Assembly (NCBI RefSeq): GCF_009909185.1
Contig: NZ_JAAAMV010000003.1
Span: 484,883-548,882, forward strand
Direction of reading: 5' to 3'
DNA length: 64,000 nt
Source: Paenibacillus glycinis
GTDB taxonomy: Bacteria; Bacillota; Bacilli; Paenibacillales; Paenibacillaceae
The position numbers and the translations under genes were made by a program. Within the stretch, counting starts at the first letter, position 1. Each line of letters opens with the position of its first letter. Positions 63,359-64,000 of this stretch are shown here, in pieces. The notes beneath the pieces were generated by a model that was not told the origin of the DNA, did no database searches, and was given only the letters and a program-made list of their open reading frames with translations.

Positions 63359-63370
63359 TAAAACGTTTTT
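63359..63370. promoter_or_regulatory. LacI-type operator, copy 2
   Basis: TAAAACGTTTTT, just upstream of the -35 box of the sugar operon. Confidence 0.6.
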
Positions 63371-63418
63371 TATGACGGTCGAACTCTTGATTTTACTGGG
63401 TTTGCGCACTTAAAATCA

Positions 63419-63430
63419 TAAAACGTTTGC
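63419..63430. promoter_or_regulatory. LacI-type operator, copy 3 (degenerate)
   Basis: TAAAACGTTTGC, with one half-site changed. Confidence 0.45.
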
Positions 63431-63459
63431 TAAAATGCCGTTCCAAAGCCTAAATGGAA

Positions 63460-63471
63460 TAAAACGTTTTT
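63460..63471. promoter_or_regulatory. LacI-type operator, copy 4
   Basis: TAAAACGTTTTT followed by A, near-palindromic. Confidence 0.55.
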
Positions 63472-63660
63472 ATCGTTATACTAGAAGATCTTCTCCACAG
63501 GTCTCACGCTGAACGGATCCAAGATCATCCTTGTTCTTCCCTATGTTCGCCGTCGATTATGCCATTGATCTTCGTTATCCACCGATCTATGCTATCCACC
63601 AATTCTTCGCTGAGCACGAACGCTAATCCATCTATGAAGCTCTCCAGGAGCAATTCACGA

Positions 63661-63875
63661 CTCAGACCTTATTTCTGCTCCCGGGCAAGTACAGTAACTC
63701 AAGACCTTCGAACTGCTCCCTGGTGCAAAGCACAGGTAATCCAAGACCTTGGTGCTGCTCACTAGCGTAAAGCACAATTATCTAAGACTTTGGTGCTGCT
63801 CACCTGAGCAAAGCACAATAATCCAAGACCTGCGTGCTGCTCACTGGCGTAAAGCACAATAATTCAAGTCCTGCC
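63661..63875. repeat. 41-bp tandem repeat, about five degenerate units
   Basis: Units start at 63661 (degenerate, 40 bp), 63701 (42 bp), 63743, 63784 and 63825 (41 bp each), with a fragment at 63866. Each begins AAGACC-like and contains GTGCTGCTCAC and AAAGCAC, which can form a small hairpin. The period is not a multiple of three and no good frame runs through it. The rest of 63481-63925 shows no gene. Confidence 0.8.
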
Positions 63876-63883
63876 AGAACGAC

Positions 63884-63912
63884 AAAAAAGCTCCCTGCGT
63901 TAGCAAGAAGCT
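63884..63912 (-). terminator. Terminator downstream of tRNA-Pro
   Basis: AGCTCCCTGC (63889-63898) pairs with GCAAGAAGCT (63903-63912), two wobbles on the minus strand, around a 4-nt loop; six T residues follow. Confidence 0.8.
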
Positions 63913-63925
63913 GAATCGTAAAAGA

Positions 63926-64000
63926 TGGTCGGGACGACACGATTTGAACATGCGACCCCCTGGTCCCAAACCAGGTGCTCTACCAAGCTGAGCTACGTCC
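63926..64000 (-). tRNA. tRNA-Pro (anticodon TGG), 5' end cut by the window edge
   Basis: Reading the minus strand, D-arm TAGCTCAGCTTGGTAGAGC, anticodon loop TTTGGGA in a CCTGG/CCAGG stem (anticodon TGG at 63968-63966), a T-loop TTCAAAT and acceptor strand CGTCCCG are all present, followed by A and an encoded CCA (63928-63926). The first two acceptor bases lie beyond 64000. The T-stem has two G-U pairs. Confidence 0.93.

Noticed and set aside
63661..63875. CRISPR array
   Set aside because: The units are contiguous and degenerate with no unique spacers, and no cas gene is present.

Overview
The window is 64 kb of GC-rich chromosomal DNA (roughly 60% GC by eye) from a Gram-positive spore-former of the Paenibacillaceae; a Cohnella- or Paenibacillus-like organism is my inference. 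Support comes from strong AAGGAGG-type ribosome sites, frequent GTG/TTG starts, intrinsic terminators with long stems and T-runs, lipoprotein signal peptides, and the gene content: a KimA-type K+ importer, YpsA, a BMP-type nucleoside transporter with a SorC-type DeoR and DeoC, an mmg/prp methylcitrate operon, an OatA-like acetyltransferase and many AraC/GntR-controlled carbohydrate genes. No phage, transposon, plasmid, CRISPR or rRNA is visible. I recognise 63 protein-coding loci (one a pseudogene, one a tentative 30-residue ORF) and one edge-truncated tRNA-Pro.

1-9.6 kb: secreted or envelope enzymes (lipase, GH26-like hydrolase, VanY-type D,D-carboxypeptidase), two small proteins, then an operon reading leftwards of a Crp/Fnr regulator, a sulfonate/nitrate-class ABC transporter (ATPase, permease, lipoprotein) and an MBL-fold hydrolase. 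A palindrome near position -42 of the putative promoter suggests the regulator activates its own operon. 9.6-22 kb: an unknown coiled-coil protein, nucleoside hydrolase with a divergent AraC regulator, DUF1904 and YpsA, a phosphoesterase, MgtC-like protein, histidinol phosphatase, KimA, peptide deformylase with an XRE regulator over tandem palindromes, RidA, an aldo/keto reductase and a second AraC regulator.

22.4-31.2 kb: a leftward acyl-CoA/methylcitrate operon (acyl-CoA dehydrogenase-like protein, thiolase, 3-hydroxyacyl-CoA dehydrogenase, acyl-CoA dehydrogenase, methylisocitrate lyase, methylcitrate synthase, methylcitrate dehydratase). It is laid out like B. subtilis mmgABCDE-yqiQ and would convert short or odd-chain acyl-CoA to acetyl-CoA, succinate and pyruvate. 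Several of its enzymes carry low-complexity additions, and the first gene lacks the usual acyl-CoA dehydrogenase active-site motifs.

31.4-44.4 kb: ankyrin-repeat protein, two DinB-like proteins, an MFS exporter, QueF behind a possible preQ1-type leader, the deoxynucleoside module (BMP lipoprotein, ATPase, two permeases, DeoR, DeoC), a VOC protein, a decayed small gene and a PPOX-fold protein. 44.4-57.3 kb: OatA-like acetyltransferase, SH3/amidase cell-wall hydrolase, methyltransferase, two unknowns, an aldonate module (lactonase, dehydratase, two GntR regulators), a PadR-controlled drug exporter and xanthine phosphoribosyltransferase.

57.5-64 kb: a sugar ABC importer plus GH78-type glycosidase, preceded by four copies of a LacI-type palindrome and a cre-like site, then a 41-bp tandem repeat and tRNA-Pro. 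Much of the novelty here lies in regulatory DNA and in unusual protein insertions. I do not see a clear defence island or biosynthetic cluster.
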